Of a DNA stretch of 64,000 nt, positions 11,406-24,271 are shown piece by piece (the stretch's first letter is position 1; the number at the start of each line of letters is the position of its first letter). The DNA is from Cephalopachus bancanus (Eukaryota; Chordata; Mammalia; Primates; Tarsiidae), in assembly GCA_027257055.1 (NCBI GenBank), contig JAPVLO010000133.1, forward strand, positions 124,001-188,000. Reading direction: 5' to 3'. The position numbers were made by a program, and so were the translations under genes. The notes under the pieces are model-generated. The model saw nothing but the letters and a program-made list of their open reading frames with translations, was not told where the DNA came from and made no database searches.

Positions 11406-14400
11406 ATACCTTTGTTGTAGAAAAAAATACAGCCCCAAATGCAGCAGTGCCTCTAGGGCACATCTTAAACTAGCATCATCATAATGATGAATTTGGTTAT
11501 TTTACAACTTAAGAGGGAAAAAGTGTTTTCTCCTGTATTCCTTAGTGCTAGAGAGAGTTAAGAGTGAAACAAGGCTTATTCCCAAGAAGGCAACAGGATG
11601 GGGTGGGAGGAAGAAGGCTAAGTTTCTCTGAGGACAGCCAGCCACAGGCAAGGTGACATCCAGGAGTGTAGTAGCCTCCAGAGGGGTTAGAAAGGGAATC
11701 AGAGGTCCTGGCATTGAGGCAATGTCATGTGAGCCCATGTGAAGCAATGTCACATGACTCCACGGGAAGCAACAACAATTACTTCACTGGATGACTGAAA
11801 GGATGAAGTCATGAACCTAGACTTGTATTTGTTATGTACTGCTGCATTATCTCAAAGCTCAGTGACCGAAAACAATACACGTTTATCAACCTTCAGTCAC
11901 CAAGTCCAGTTCACGCCCAAAGGGACAGGGCCACACAGGGCATGTATTCCAGGAGGTGGAGATCATTGTAGGTCATCCTAGAAGCCACCAAGTACTAGCA
12001 TGTGACAAGAACTCAATATATACTCACAACCATTACTATTATCATCTGGAAAAAATCACAAAACTACTCTTTATTTACTCCTACTGGATAAATGAGGTAC
12101 TACTGTGCTCAAGCTTTAAATCATGACCCAAAGAATAAATTAAAAAATGGGAAATACCCATGTATGCAACTCAAGCCACCAAATTTTAATCCAGCAAATT
12201 ATATCTGAATACACAATATTGGAAATCGTGTGTATTAGGAAAGGGAGGACTGTTGAAAGTAAAAGGTGATGGGGGGGCATGTATCCACTATGAAGGTTTG
12301 CAGAAAGCGGTCCTCCCTCACCGTAACTGCTGGAGTCTTCCCCTCAGCAATGCAGTCCCCTGAGTTAAGTAATGCTCTGCTATATCTACTCTGTGGTGGA
12401 TCATATGGTGGTGTGAGAAAAAGGGGGAAGAAAGTATCCGTTACTTCAGGAATTGGCAGAATGCTTAGACAACAACTTTTGTCAATCAAATCATATTTCC
12501 TTTAAATTATTTGAATATGAGCTACAGGAATAAAAACAAAAGAGGAATTAGAAGATTTTGATGGTCCAAACCCTGAGCTGAAAGAGCTCTCTAGTCTTTG
12601 CCAAGAAAATATTAAAGACGTCAAAAGTGGGTCGCTACCACTGTTGTCAACATGCGGAGCCCTCAGAGGACAGCAACCTTGGATGCTGCGGCCACCCTGA
12701 AACTGACAAGTTCTCATCCATTACACTCTAAATGTGTCTTCGTCCCCAACCCACCCACCAGCAAGATGTCCTAAGACAGCTGCTAATTTAAAGGCAGAAT
12801 TAATTATAAGTGCCTCAGTGACAGATGCTCTGCGTTTGGGCTCCAACTGCAAGAGCCTCTGTGTTCCGGGCACGGCGCTGGTATTCTCCACTACAGAGCC
12901 TGCACAGTGACTGCCGTATAACTTGGTGGGTGGCTGGATTGCCACCTGTTTGGGGAAACTACTGTGACTTAGCCTAGTTTTCTGATTGCCCCAGCTTGTC
13001 GTTCCTCTAGCTGGTCCTCTCCTTTTCCTGTGGCTAAAGCACAGTCTTATTTGTACCACCCTGCCAAGAAACACAGGAGAAAGGGGGATCCAGACCAGGG
13101 GATTTTTTCCCACACTCCTTTCTCTAGAAGTCAGACAAGGAACTTCATACAACAAAGCACTGAGCCTGCAAGGACTGTCATTTGTCTCTTTGGAACTGGT
13201 TCCAGCCTCAAGAGTGAACCGCTAGGATATCATTCCTCATGCTAGAGAATAATCCTGGAATTTTGTTATATTCATCTAAAAAGTAATATTTTCACATCTT
13301 AGAAAAACTGGAAATACAGAACATTTGGAAAAAGAAAATAATGGAAATACATTTTCTGTTCTGTTCAATGAATTATTTTAAAGAGTCCTCCATGCCCTCT
13401 CTTTGGTAGAATCTACATGTGTGAAGACACCTCTCCACTCCAATCTTTTGCTCACATCCTAACAGAAATTAAACAATGCTTTGACATCGTTTATCCCTTC
13501 CTGACCTCTCTGGTAAAGGTTTCCCTTCCTCTGGCTCTTTTGACTCTGACTACTGAGTGACAGAAAGCCAAGTGTCTCTGTCCTTCTGTACTGCTGAGTT
13601 GAGTCATCAGTGCACCAATTTCACTCTGACCCACAGAACTACAGGTCATTCATGTCATACCTGTGCTCTGAGACCTAGCTGCCCCTCATGTTACTCATGT
13701 TGCACCCATGGGATCTACTCTCTGCCTTCATGAAATCCAACCTTAAATCGCTTATCTCCTAAATGTAGGATAAATTTTCTCAATTTCTGTTCAAAATTGG
13801 GGATATGGGAATTATCCTGGTAATCAGGAATATCTGATTCATCATCTACCCCACACACCACTGCTATTTTGTTCTACTAAATCACCATTCTTTTTATATA
13901 ACCCTTTGCCAAACTGTCTTTAGTGACTTCCTTTTTCCTATAAGAATAAATGCCAGTTTGGATTTGAGCTCCTACACTGTAGAGACCCAGTATTGAAATT
14001 AAGGTCACCAGATTAAGCAAATAAAAATAGAGGACTTCACCTGGCAACCCTAATTGAAGGGTAACCAACTGTAAACATAAGATTATACTACTCCCAAGCC
14101 TTACAGTTGCCAAAATTACAACTATTTAAATTCTAAACAATCAGTACAGCACTGACACTGACCGGTCATAGTGGATGCAGATGGTCAACAAGTGAAAGAC
14201 TGAACTAATGCATCCTCATAACATAACAGTCATGGCTACTTCCCAACTCATACTGCTGTCCTGAAATAAATACCCACAGCCCTCTTCATCCCTCCAAATA
14301 TGACTCATCTTTCAAACATTTCTTAATGTTAGCTTCCACTATAAAACTTTCTAAACTAACTAAAGTAGTGTGAGTTTGGTAAAAGTAAAGTGAGTTTGGT

Positions 14401-15150
14401 ATTGGAAGTCAAGTTCATCATCCCCCTTATCTGAATTTCTCTAGCAAGTACTGCCTATGTGACTTGTCTTGCAAGACCTGTTAGAAGACAACTAACACTT
14501 CATGGGTCTTTGGTATCTCTGCATGTCTTTTGAGCAGAGACTTTTGTTCAGGATTGTCTTTCCCAGGATGTTTCTACACCAAACAATTCTGGAAGATATA
14601 GTGTCTCCTTCTATACCAAAGGGCAGGCATGCGTACTGCCTGTTACAAAATTGTCAGGTTCCCAAAACATAGTGTCCCTCTCCTGTAACAAAATTCCAAG
14701 AGTGAGCAGGTGTTTATCTGGCCTATCTGTATCATGTCTGTGGAACTGAGAAGCAAGGGACACTGACTTCAATATGCTAATGCTCACGTAGCTTGCTGTT
14801 CTGTAGGCAATGAAGTCTTCATTCTCTGACCTAAGAGGCTTGTGTCTTACCCCAGCATATGTGAAATTGTGATGGATCTACTTATAAGTTTGCAAATAAG
14901 GATAAATCTCAGATCCTTCACAGTTCTTGATACTACCATGCTACTTAAATGTTTCACACATGCAAATCTAATACCTCCAACTAGATTACACTTAATTAAC
15001 TATACCTTTCATTCAGTGCCTAGTTTTGTACACAGTGACAGCTCCACAAATATCTCATTTAATGATAGTTTGAAATATTTTGAGAAGCAAAACAAAAAAG
15101 TAGAAAGGGAAAGAGATTATAGAAGATGTTTAGGAAAGCCTATATTAAGC
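11406..15150. other. Long interval without a recognised gene
   Basis: Contains scattered old material only: a possible repeat fragment around 11830-11960 (GCTCAGTGACCGAAAACAAT, reminiscent of a common old interspersed repeat), a possible DNA-transposon remnant at 14005-14055 (GGTCACCAGATTAAGC ... ACCTGGCAACCCT) and a higher-GC stretch at 12540-13240. Open frames on both strands in 12235-13245 overlap one another, lack a domain and look like chance frames in that higher-GC stretch. Confidence 0.45.
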
Positions 15151-15160
15151 AAAGAAGACT

Positions 15161-15448
15161 TTTTTTTTTTCTGAGTTGAGATCTCACTCGCTGTTGCCCA
15201 GGCTGGAGTTCAGTGGCACGATCACAGCTCACCACAGCCTTGACATCCTGAGCTCAGGCGATCCTTCCACCTCAGTAGCTGGTACTACAGGTGTGTGCCA
15301 CTACACCCAGATAATTTTTTAATTTTTTTGTAGAGACAAAGTCTTGCTATGTTGCCTAGGCTGGTCTCAAACTCCTGGGCTCAGACAATCCTCCCACCTT
15401 AGCCTCCCCAAATGGGGGATTACCGACATAAACCACTGTGCTTGGCCC
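15161..15448 (-). mobile_element. AluJ-like, antisense
   Basis: Full dimer in antisense, with a T-tail at 15161 and right end CCACTGTGCTTGGCCC. Weak flanking repeats AAAGAAGACT (15151-15160) and AAAGGAGTTT (15449-15458) are compatible with a decayed TSD. Confidence 0.85.
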
Positions 15449-16072
15449 AAAGGAGTTTTTCTTGAGAAAATGGGCACTTACTTCAAGTTAAGAATAAGGC
15501 TAAACTCGGGCTGTGAGGGAAAGATCTAGACTAAGTGAAAGACTCAGTGATAACCCATCTCTGAATCTGGTTTGCAAATAGCCTGCGCCATTTTCATTCT
15601 CACCACCGCTAACAATTTATTTACCTCTCCTGAATGCCTACTTTATGGCCAAGAAGGAGACCAACTGCCATGGTGGCCAAGCAGTTGGATGGCAGGAATT
15701 AGAAAGGCAGCCACACAGAACTTCAGGGAGCCATGAACTGAGGCAAGCAAGCTGGAGTTATCAATCATCTGGCTGTGGGCCTCCAAACAGCTTGGACCAC
15801 TCAGGCAAGAGCAAGAAGCCTGCACAATGACCTTATGCAGGAGCTACCATGGAGCACAGCCTTCAAGTAGACAGTCCCACACCAGGGCCCTGTGCAACAA
15901 CATGGGAAGTAAACCTGGGAACTAGAAGAATGACCTGAAGCCAGCTGTACTTATTTAGAAAGTGAGGTTTGTAGCACTGCTCAGCCCACAAGCTCTAGTA
16001 AAAGTACTTAAATTATGACTGAACTGACTTCTCCAACACTCTACAGGTGATCTGTGGAAAATATGCAATCTC

Positions 16073-16238
16073 TGGCTGGGCTCAGTGGCTCCCAATACTT
16101 TGGGATGCCAAGGCAAAAGGATCACTCAAGCCCAGGAGTCTGAGGCCAGCCTGGCCAACATAGTAAGAGTCATATCTATCTTTTTTTTTTAATTAAGTAG
16201 CCTCTGTCATTAAAATAAATAAATAAATAATTTTTTAA
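16073..16238 (+). mobile_element. Alu with internal deletion, old
   Basis: Left monomer (GGCTGGGCTCAGTGGCTCCC ... GGCCAGCCTGGCCAACATAG), then a T-rich linker. Only the end of the right monomer remains (CTCTGTCATTAAAATAAATA) with a TAAA-type tail. Most of the right monomer is missing. Heavily diverged. Confidence 0.65.
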
Positions 16239-16756
16239 AGTGGAGTAAATTTTTAAGTGGTAAAGTCAAAATTTGGAAAATCAAAACCCTTCTTGACCAG
16301 AAACTTTAAATTCCCAATAGGCACAAGAATATGAACTAAATGTCAAAATTTTTTAGCTTTCTTCCTTGACTTTTTTTTTCAGAAGACAATTTGGGATGCC
16401 TTCATGCTGAGTCTCATCACCCATCGGAACATTTAAATTAAAACATCTGACAGACAAACTTGGGTCATGAATTCATTTTCATAATGTTCAAATATCCACA
16501 TCAAGGCCCTCTGTCTGACAAATGGGCTTTTTAAAATAAGCATATTATAAACCAGCAGGAGTCATTTTGCTAGCTACATTTTCATGAAAGGATCAGATAT
16601 TAGAAGATTCCCAGGTCATTGCAATCAACTGCAATTTAAACTTTTTTTTTTTTTTTTGGTTTGTCAGCTTTTAGAAATGGGCTATCATGACTTCCAAATG
16701 GGACCAAAAATGGCAGGAAAAAAAGTACTGTAACATGATATTTTTCCTATATCTTC
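16239..16756. other. Repeat-free interval, candidate conserved element
   Basis: No coding signal. The section 16430-16640 has balanced composition and paired CTGACAGACAAA / GTCTGACAAATGG motifs (see findings). Confidence 0.4.
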
Positions 16757-16770
16757 AAGTCCCTTATCTT

Positions 16771-16989
16771 TTTTTTTTAAGTTGGAGTCTTACTCCATTG
16801 CCCAGACTGGAGTGCAGTGGCATTCTCACAGCCACTCCAGCATCTACCTAATGGGCTCAGGTGGTCCTTCCACCTCAGCCTTCCAGGTAGCCAGAACTAC
16901 AGGAGCATGCTACCACATCCAGCTATTTTTTCTATTTATTATAGAGATGAGGTCTCACCAAGTTGCCCAGGCTGGTCTTGAATCAGTGG
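16771..16989 (-). mobile_element. 5'-truncated Alu, antisense
   Basis: T-tail at 16771 followed by the right monomer and part of the left, stopping at GGCTGGTCTTGAATCAGTGG. A perfect 14-bp TSD AAGTCCCTTATCTT lies at 16757-16770 and 16990-17003, so the truncation happened at insertion. Confidence 0.9.
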
Positions 16990-17003
16990 AAGTCCCTTAT
17001 CTT

Positions 17004-18200
17004 AAAACCTAACTAAAGCAAAAAAGGTGATTAAGATAACAGGTTTGTAAAACATATATAGTACAGGGGTTTTTTTCTTCCTTTTGGCAAGGTCTACAAC
17101 TTGGAAATCATCCAAGTCTTTCTTGCCCACTTCCTCCCTAACCTCAGTCAGACTCCCATTCCCAAGCTCATATTTAGCTGCCAATGCTCCAGACTTTACT
17201 GGGGCCATTCTCTAGGTCTCTCTGCTCCTTCTCCAATCCTCAACCCCATCAAGGGTGTAACCATACCCCATCATGAATAGTTCCATGGTGTGGGGAAATG
17301 CCAATTTCACACATTATTCTTCTGAATACTAAAAAATGCACTTAATCATTGACTTCCTAAGAATGATTTCCTTAATGCCCGAAGGTTATTCTAATTTTAC
17401 CTCACCTAGTGCTCGACACATAACATGTGCTTAATCAATGGTTTTTTAAAAATGAACTGAACCAATTATGATCATTTTTGGCAGATTGAAAAAGAAGATA
17501 TTCTAATTCACAAACATTTTGCATAACACAGACACAGGACATAATAGACACTGACTGATCAATCTTGTAGAGAGAGAGTGAGACCGTACATGGTTGAATA
17601 CAACCAAACATTAGGTCAAATACTCAATTCAATAATTCATCAGACAAGCAAATGTGAGCCATTTGATATTCATTATCATTTCTTCAGTCCAGATAACAAA
17701 ATCATGATAATAACCATACAACAAGACAATTTTAAGCACTTACTATGCTTCACATATTGTGGTCATCGTATTGTACACATTGCCTCTGTACTGGGCTACA
17801 CCTCATATACCAGTCAGGATATATGAGTTTATGCTACAAAAGCAAACAGCTCTAATATATCAGTGGCTTAAAGCAAAGACTTATCTCTGGCTCACATCAT
17901 ACAACCAAGCAGGGACCAGCTAGATCTAACAAGGGTAGCATATCAACCCTTGATTCAACAATACCCAAGACAGGAGAAAGGATATAGCAACTTATATACT
18001 GGTTGAAAAGGCTTTTATCTGGAAAAGATGCACAGCACTTCAAAATAACTTTTAATCCTTGAAAATCACTACAAAAATTGAGTATATGATACAACCTAGA
18101 AAGTTTTAAAAATAAAGTTCTTAAAATGACAACAAAGAATTAACTTAAATCAACTGGACTGCTCAATAGCTAATATGATATATTCAAATTATAAAGACAG
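17004..18200. other. No gene recognised
   Basis: AT-rich. A possible old repeat fragment lies at 17797-17930 (TCAGTGGCTTAAAGCAAAGA), resembling the patches at 11830 and 60065. No RNA gene is seen. Confidence 0.4.
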
Positions 18201-18204
18201 CAAA

Positions 18205-18425
18205 ATGTAACAGAGAGCTCATTTAATCCTCAGAATAGTATCTTAAGGTAGGTACTAATACTATCTCCATTTGACTGCTGAGGTTACTGAGGAAACAATA
18301 GGTTAATTAACTTGCCCAAGGACACACAGCTATTAAGTTGTAGACCTGAAATTTGAACTTGAACATTCTGGTTACAGAGTCTTTGCTCTGAACCTCTGTC
18401 ATCCTAAACCACTGCACTATGTGTG
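18205..18425 (+). mobile_element. MIR SINE
   Basis: Clear MIR order: CTCATTTAATCCTCAGAATA, GGTAGGTACTAATACTATCT, GAGGTTACTGAGGAAACAAT, AACTTGCCCAAGGACACACA and a tail near TGTCATCCTAAACCACTGCA. Confidence 0.85.
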
Positions 18426-18579
18426 AGGACTTTATTTATCTATTAAATGTAAGTATGAATAAATATACACAACAATGTATAGTTAATGAACAGTTCCTGT
18501 CTGATTTTAATGTTTAGTTTCTTCTGCAATGTGTGACTAAAGGAAATGGCCCTGGCTCATCTTGTCTATTTTATTTTGT

Positions 18580-18690
18580 CTATCATTCTCTATAAGTTCC
18601 TGCAGGGCAGAGATCAAGCCAGCATTCAATACCATGCTAGCAATATAATTAATGTTTAATAAATATTTGTGAAGCAAAATGAATAAATGT
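18580..18690 (+). mobile_element. L2 3' end fragment
   Basis: Pattern of the L2 terminus: GTTCCTGCAGGGCAGAGATC followed by AATGTTTAATAAATATTTGT and a GAATAAA-type terminal repeat. Confidence 0.6.
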
Positions 18691-19005
18691 GATTTATCCA
18701 TTGCTTCTGATTTATCACTTAGTGATTCACAACATCTAAACTAGAAAGTGTTTTCATTAAAATTTTTTAATGTTTTTTATACACATTTTTAAAAATCTGT
18801 GAATTCCTGGTCTGCAGAGTTCACATATGGTCTTTATCAAGTGTTAATTTCTTTAATGCACTCTGCAAAATTTTTGGCATGTGTTTTGCCCTAGATATGG
18901 GTTTTTGGTATCTATCACATTGTTAAATTATGTTTGGCCTACAGCCGTCTTCTAACATATTTTAAATTCAGCCTATGGGTCTCTTTGTGCAAAGTGAGCA
19001 GCATG

Positions 19006-19302
19006 TGTCAACAGACTAATCTACCCATACCAATCATCAAGTTTCAGCCAATCAAAGGCAGCCAACTGTTTAAACCAGGTTTAAATAAGACAAATACTGA
19101 GCTATAACCAATTCAGCTGTTTCTGTACCTCACTTCCATGTTCTATGGGTCACTTTCCTTTTTCTGCCCAGAAATCTACCACGTGGCTGTAGTGGAATCT
19201 CTCTGAACCTATCCTGTTTCAGGAGGCTGCCTGATTCGTGAATCATTCTTTGCTCAATTAAACTCTGTCAAACTTAATTTATCTTAGGTTTTTCTTTTAA
19301 CA
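19006..19302 (+). mobile_element. Solo LTR, short class I type
   Basis: Begins TGTCAACAGACTAATC and ends TTTTTCTTTTAACA, with a 5-bp TSD GCATG on each side (19001-19005 and 19303-19307). Internal order fits an LTR: upstream half with AGCCAATCAAAGGCAGCC, then TTCTTTGCTCAATTAAACTC as the polyadenylation region, then a short U5. It has no partner LTR or internal sequence, so it is a recombination-derived solo LTR. Confidence 0.75.
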
Positions 19303-19307
19303 GCATG

Positions 19308-20233
19308 AATATTCTCCTGCTCTCCCCCATGCTATTTAGCCACTTGGTACCATGTCATGAGGCCTCCCTGTATCACTTCCAGCATCCAAGCAGAAGGCTC
19401 TCCCTTCCACCCCATCACAGTGAATTCCACAATGCCTGCACATGCCTTCCCCACTGTCGAGAACTCAGACTGGGAGATTATAGACACAGGTCAGTGAAAT
19501 TTGATACCAAGCATAAGATTCACAAAATTCACCATTTCACCTAGACATGTACACTGGAAATTATTTTTCCTTTGATCACCGATTGCAACAAAATAGGTAA
19601 AAGTCAGGCACAAGGAGAAAAAACAGGAAGAAGACTACAGGATAGACGATTAAACTCTAAGGACTTGTCCATATCAGGAGAAAGACTGTCATGACTCCAT
19701 TTTTGGCTGTTACGTTAAGTACCTAGTTTCCCATATGAACTCTGCTTTACATACAAACAGGAAGCACTTAAAGAATTTGAAAGAAGCCACTGGCCTAAAA
19801 GAGAATTCTTTGAGCTGTGTTTCCTTATTTAGTTTTTCTCAAAATTTTTATATATTCTTGACATTAAATGGCTTCTTTGATCAAACTGACTAGAAGAAAA
19901 GTGGGTCTAAGACAATTGAATCAATTTCTTTCTGCAGACTGCTCAGGTACTTTTCAAAGCAGACAAATATGTAAATGTGAAGCTCTAGGGTGGGTATCTT
20001 ATGTTCATTATAGGTTCCCATCTTTGCACATCACCCCATAGGCTATGTTTTTGAATGTTCATTTTGCAATAGGAAATGAATCTCTGTAGAGCCATGCCTG
20101 ATAAGTAATTTCTTTCTTTCAAATTCGTGGCTGTGGACTTAAATTTTTCCAAAGCCCTTGTGGTTAAAGATGCATGTGTCAAATAAACATACCATTTTAA
20201 CACTCAGTCCTTCTAAGCACGCACTGCATTTAT
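19308..20233. other. Single-copy interval, nothing recognised
   Basis: Two short open frames (19305-19544 plus, 19985-20203 minus) have no domain. No RNA gene is seen. Confidence 0.45.
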
Positions 20234-20315
20234 ACACACACACACACACACACACACACAGAGAGAGAGCGAGAGAGAGAGAGAGAGAGTGAGAGAGAGA
20301 GAGACAGAGAGAGAG
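20234..20315. repeat. Compound (CA)n-(GA)n microsatellite
   Basis: About 27 bp of CA repeat passes directly into about 50 bp of GA repeat with single interruptions (GC, GT, GACA). A compound dinucleotide tract of this form is likely to vary in length. Confidence 0.95.
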
Positions 20316-20524
20316 TAAACCTCATTCTCTTGTTCAGGGAATTAATCATTCACTATTTTACAATGTCTCACTTTGTGAGACCTTTCCATGAGTTGGGAGC
20401 TCACCTTTCACTAATGAGTGCACCAGGAATGACTAGCAGGACCATTTCTCAGTCTGTAAGATTCAGCAGTGTGGCTAAAACTCATGCTCTCTTTCATCAT
20501 TCTCCCTCCCTTTTGATTACTTGA

Positions 20525-20670
20525 GTCAGAAAAGCCAAGTTTAACTTCTATAACTACCACTGACTCACTGAGTACATCGGGCAAATAACTTAACCCTTGT
20601 GAGTCACCATGTCCTCACCTATAAACTCAGAAAGACAGTATTACTCTTGCAGAGTACTGATGAGATTAAA
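20525..20670 (+). mobile_element. MIR SINE fragment
   Basis: Contains CACTGACTCACTGAGTACAT, GGGCAAATAACTTAACCCTT, then GTCCTCACCTATAAACTCAG and GTACTGATGAGATTAAA, in MIR order. Confidence 0.7.
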
Positions 20671-22779
20671 AAAAAAACATTTGTCATATAGAGCTAGCAC
20701 AACTTATTACCAGAAAGGACTCTAGAATGCCACCTGCCTTTATACTGCCACTTCTTCCATACCTCCCTCCCATCTCACCATCTAATTTCTTTAAATTATT
20801 TTGTACAAAAAAAACTCCAAAACATACTTTGTATTCTTTCTAAGTCATTTAATCAATTTCTAAATTGTCCATATAATTGGTGTGGTGTAGTTCTCTTAAG
20901 AGGCAATGAAACTAGAAGGGAAAACCAGAGATTTCACTGTGCTATGGTTGGATACATATATCCAGTAATTCTCAGTTTTTAATGCTTCTAACCATAACAA
21001 AAGATGCAATGCTTTCTTCACTGAGCATATTGCAGAAGAGCTTTGTGAAAAGTCTTTGAATGTGACATTTGAATAGAGAACATTTACTTTATGTTGACTT
21101 ATGTATTCATATGCTATCTAAAAGCAAAAACTGAGGTAAGCAATTCACATTAGATATTTCTTATCACAAACTGGAACTTTCTTTAAATGTGAAATTTGGG
21201 TTAAATAAACTATTTAAGCGAATGTATGTAATGGGCATGATAAACAAGGAAGATAAAGTTTTATCATTATTTTAATTATTAAAAATTAAAGCACAAAAAT
21301 GTGCATACTTTGATTTTGAGATCTCATTCAGACTGTGTCTCCTTGCCTAAAAGAAACTGAATCAGGATGAAAATTCTAGTCTGTCTGCTTCAACTCAACA
21401 AATCAGACATTTCTCTGATTAACTCCAACATAGAATAATAAATCATAGATTGTTTTCTAAACCTCCTTCTGCTTCGTGGTGTATTGCTAGTACAGTTTCA
21501 GAAAATGCTAAATTTGTTCTCCATTAGTAAAACAATTTTCTTTTTAAAAAGTATCTTGCTCCTTAAATTGTCATTTTAAAAATATTAATACTCTTCCTTA
21601 TTTCTTAAGCAGTAGAAAATGTGTTTTTTCCAACAAATGTAGGCTATCTACAATGCTTTAGAACTAGAATTTTTAATCCAAATATGCCTAAGAGAAGAAT
21701 AATTTTTACTTTGTGATTTATGCAGAGGAATAACCTAAATGTTTATTCCAGAGGAACTTCGTGGATCTGCCTGTTGTTCATTTACCACTGGCATTGTTCG
21801 CACATGGCATTCCCCCCCATCCCACCCAAATAGCAGCAACCCTCTCTCCACTTCCTGGTCAGAATCAATCACCCTAGCCAAATATTTTAACCCCTCTCCT
21901 AGTTACCAGAGAAGCATGAATTGGGCAGGTGACAATAGCTAATCAGTTTAATCAAACAGTTGGTATCTTCAGAAGCATTCCCCCACTTAAAGCTAAATTC
22001 AGAAACCAGAGTCTTAAGGAAAGAAAGTTAAAATGTTATGAGTCACTTAAAAGAGTGAAAGCAACCATGTCTTTGATACAAGATCCATGAATTCCAGTTA
22101 TGTAAGAAATAGCACCGTATGTTGGTAGTTGAATCAGAATGGATGTTGTAGAGTATAAGGAAAGATTTTACCCCAGCTGGGATCCTACTATGTATAATAC
22201 TCCAGCTACTTCAGGATAATAGGATAGTAGGGCAGTCCCTATCATCCAATACATTAGCAAACAATACCAAGAAATCCCTTGGGCAACATCCCACTTCCTT
22301 TCTTCTGTCACTCTAATGTGAGTTCCTTAGGAGGAAGCAATGTTCTGCAGGATATCACGCAATAAACCACATCCAGTAAATTCTTGGAAGGGCTGGGTAA
22401 GACACAGGGCTAGCAAGAACTTGACGCAGAATGAAAACCAATCTCAGCCCAGAGTGTTTATCTATCCCAATGAGAACACACTACTGCATTCTCCAAGTCC
22501 AATAAAAATAAACTGTTACAAGTTGGATGGGTCTGTCCTGGGTTAGTGTCAGTTCTGGAATTTAGTGTTGAACTCTCTAATCCCAGGAGGGTACTAAACA
22601 ATTATAGAAACTAAGTTCCTAATTATAGTAAGGAAAAATACACATTGGGCTCATGCCTAGCCCTGTCCCTGATGTCATAATCACTTTCTCCGTTCACTTA
22701 TTTGTTCTCTTCAAAGGAGCTTTCATTTTTTATTATTTTCACTTCCTTGCCTCCAATTTACTCTTTTTTTTATATATTG
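20671..22779. other. Long interval without a recognised gene
   Basis: AT-rich single-copy sequence. Short frames at 21739-21942 and 22340-22546 have no domain. No named repeat is seen. Confidence 0.45.
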
Positions 22780-22785
22780 GACAAT

Positions 22786-22807
22786 ATAGTTTATTTAGAA
22801 AGTAAAT

Positions 22808-22846
<39 letters not shown>

Positions 22847-23000
22847 GTTATCTACCTCCCCAAGACTGGAGAGGGAACCAGAGCTTACAGAGGAACGTGG
22901 TCTGGCCAGAGCTTTACAAAAACAGTGGCCCCAATTTGCTCTTGTACTTGATCCAACCTGGCATTCATCCTCATGACTGGACTGAATAGCCCTTTTTAAG
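22786..23000 (-). mobile_element. LTR fragment related to the LTR at 23140-24271
   Basis: AGTTTATTTAGAAAGTAAAT, a GA-rich run and ACCTCCCCAAGACTGGAGAG repeat the pattern seen in AGTTTATTTAAAAGTAAATT ... ACCTCCCCAAGGTTGGGGAG at 23567-23640. Antisense orientation is inferred from the TTTATT complement of a polyadenylation signal. Ends are undefined. Confidence 0.5.
22810..22846. repeat. (GA)n microsatellite
   Basis: About 37 bp of near-perfect AG repeat within the LTR-like fragment, at the position where the related LTR has only GAGAGAAAGAGAAGG. The array grew from a purine-rich LTR segment. Confidence 0.9.
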
Positions 23001-23139
23001 GTAAATATAGACCTCCATTTGACCAAATTCAATAATTAGTAATTAATCCAAATCCAGCTTAACACTCCCCAAGTCTCTCCTTCAAAATTTGCTTATTTTG
23101 GCCTCTGGGACCCCACTTCCTCCTTTTCTTTCCTACTTC

Positions 23140-24271
23140 TGTTAGGATCTGGATAGGGTGAGGGTGGAGTGCTAGAGGGGTGAGGGGAGACACGGCACTG
23201 GTAACCCAGAGATTCAAGTAATGCAAAGAATTGCAAACACAAAAAGGTTAAAAAAGAAAAGTTAGAGCCGGGCTCGGTGGCTCAGCCTGTAATCCCGCGC
23301 TTTTGGGAGGCTGAGGTGAGTGGATTGCCTGAGCCCGCGGGTTCGAGACCCGCCTGGGCAGGCGAGACCTCATCTCTACAATAGAATCAAAAAATTAGCG
23401 GGCGTGGTAGCGCGCCTGTAATTCTGGCTACTCGGAAGGCTGAGGTGGAAGGATCGCCGGAGCCCAGCAGGTCGAGGCTGCGGTGGCCCGGAGCGGCCAC
23501 TGCACTCCAGTCTGGGCGACAGAGTGAGACTCTAACTCAAAAAAAAAAAAAAAAAAAGAAAAGAAAAGTTTATTTAAAAGTAAATTAAAGAGAGAAAGAG
23601 AAGGGAGTAAGATTTACCTCCCCAAGGTTGGGGAGGGGACCAAATCCAGGTAGCATGGCGACAGCCATAGCTCAAAGAGCACATGGCCACACCAGAGCCA
23701 AGGCAATGACCGCTGGTTGCTTGTGACTGAGTCCTTTTAACCATTCTCCTAGATAGGGGAAGATCATTAAGGTGGTTGTGTAGTGGTCTGCTTCCACATC
23801 ATCATGAAGGGGCAGGCAAGCACAGGTATCGAGATCAGGTGATGGACAGCAGGCAGATGGGTAGGTTGGTCACATGATTGCTGCCATGGTGGGGTTTATT
23901 TGTGTCACATAGGTCACAAAGGGCTGATTAGGTTAACTTGGGGAGTTTGGGCTCATAGGGGTTTTTTCCTGCAAGAGACTTGTTAAACATTTGCAATTCA
24001 CAAATTCCTTAACTAAAGGTGTTTGTATTATTACTTTTATGACTTTGGCCAGCCAAAGGTTGATCTTTGATCGTCAGCCTTGACAAGGAACCTAAAGGTT
24101 TACTAGAGATTATTATGCTAAACCATGAATTGAAAGGTTAGGTTGTCCTGATCTTGCATCTGATAGAGACTTGCCAAGGGGGGACACGGGATAGGCTGCT
24201 GCTTGTTTTGCAGTAGAATGTCTGAATGCTTTCTTATGGTTATGCTGAGGCAAAAAGACTAAACCTTTTCA
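23140..24271 (-). mobile_element. Solo LTR, class I, antisense, carrying an Alu
   Basis: Plus-strand ends are TGTTAGGATCTGG (left) and AAACCTTTTCA (right), giving TG...CA. The 4-bp TSD CTTC lies at 23136-23139 and 24272-24275. Without the Alu at 23266-23571 the LTR is about 830 bp. TTTATTTAAAAG near 23570, read on the minus strand, is an AATAAA polyadenylation signal. No internal retroviral sequence adjoins, so it is solo. Confidence 0.7.
23266..23557 (+). mobile_element. Alu, tarsier-type
   Basis: Full dimer from GCCGGGCTCGGTGGCTCAGC to GACTCTAACTC plus an A tail, CpG-rich and little decayed. The flanking direct repeat AAAAGAAAAGTT lies at about 23252-23263 and 23559-23570. It is inserted in the solo LTR at 23140-24271 and is therefore younger than it. 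Confidence 0.95.

Noticed and set aside
12532..12702. Acidic open stretch (EELEDFDGPNPELKELSSL) that looked like an exon or retropseudogene
   Set aside because: About 55 codons, no ATG, no homologue recognised, no poly(A) or TSD.
12235..13245. Several overlapping 70-144-codon frames on both strands
   Set aside because: Overlap in multiple frames, no domain, no splice sites; expected by chance in a slightly GC-richer stretch.
20234..20315. Regular repeats considered as CRISPR or satellite
   Set aside because: Simple dinucleotide arrays; no spacers or higher-order units anywhere in the window.
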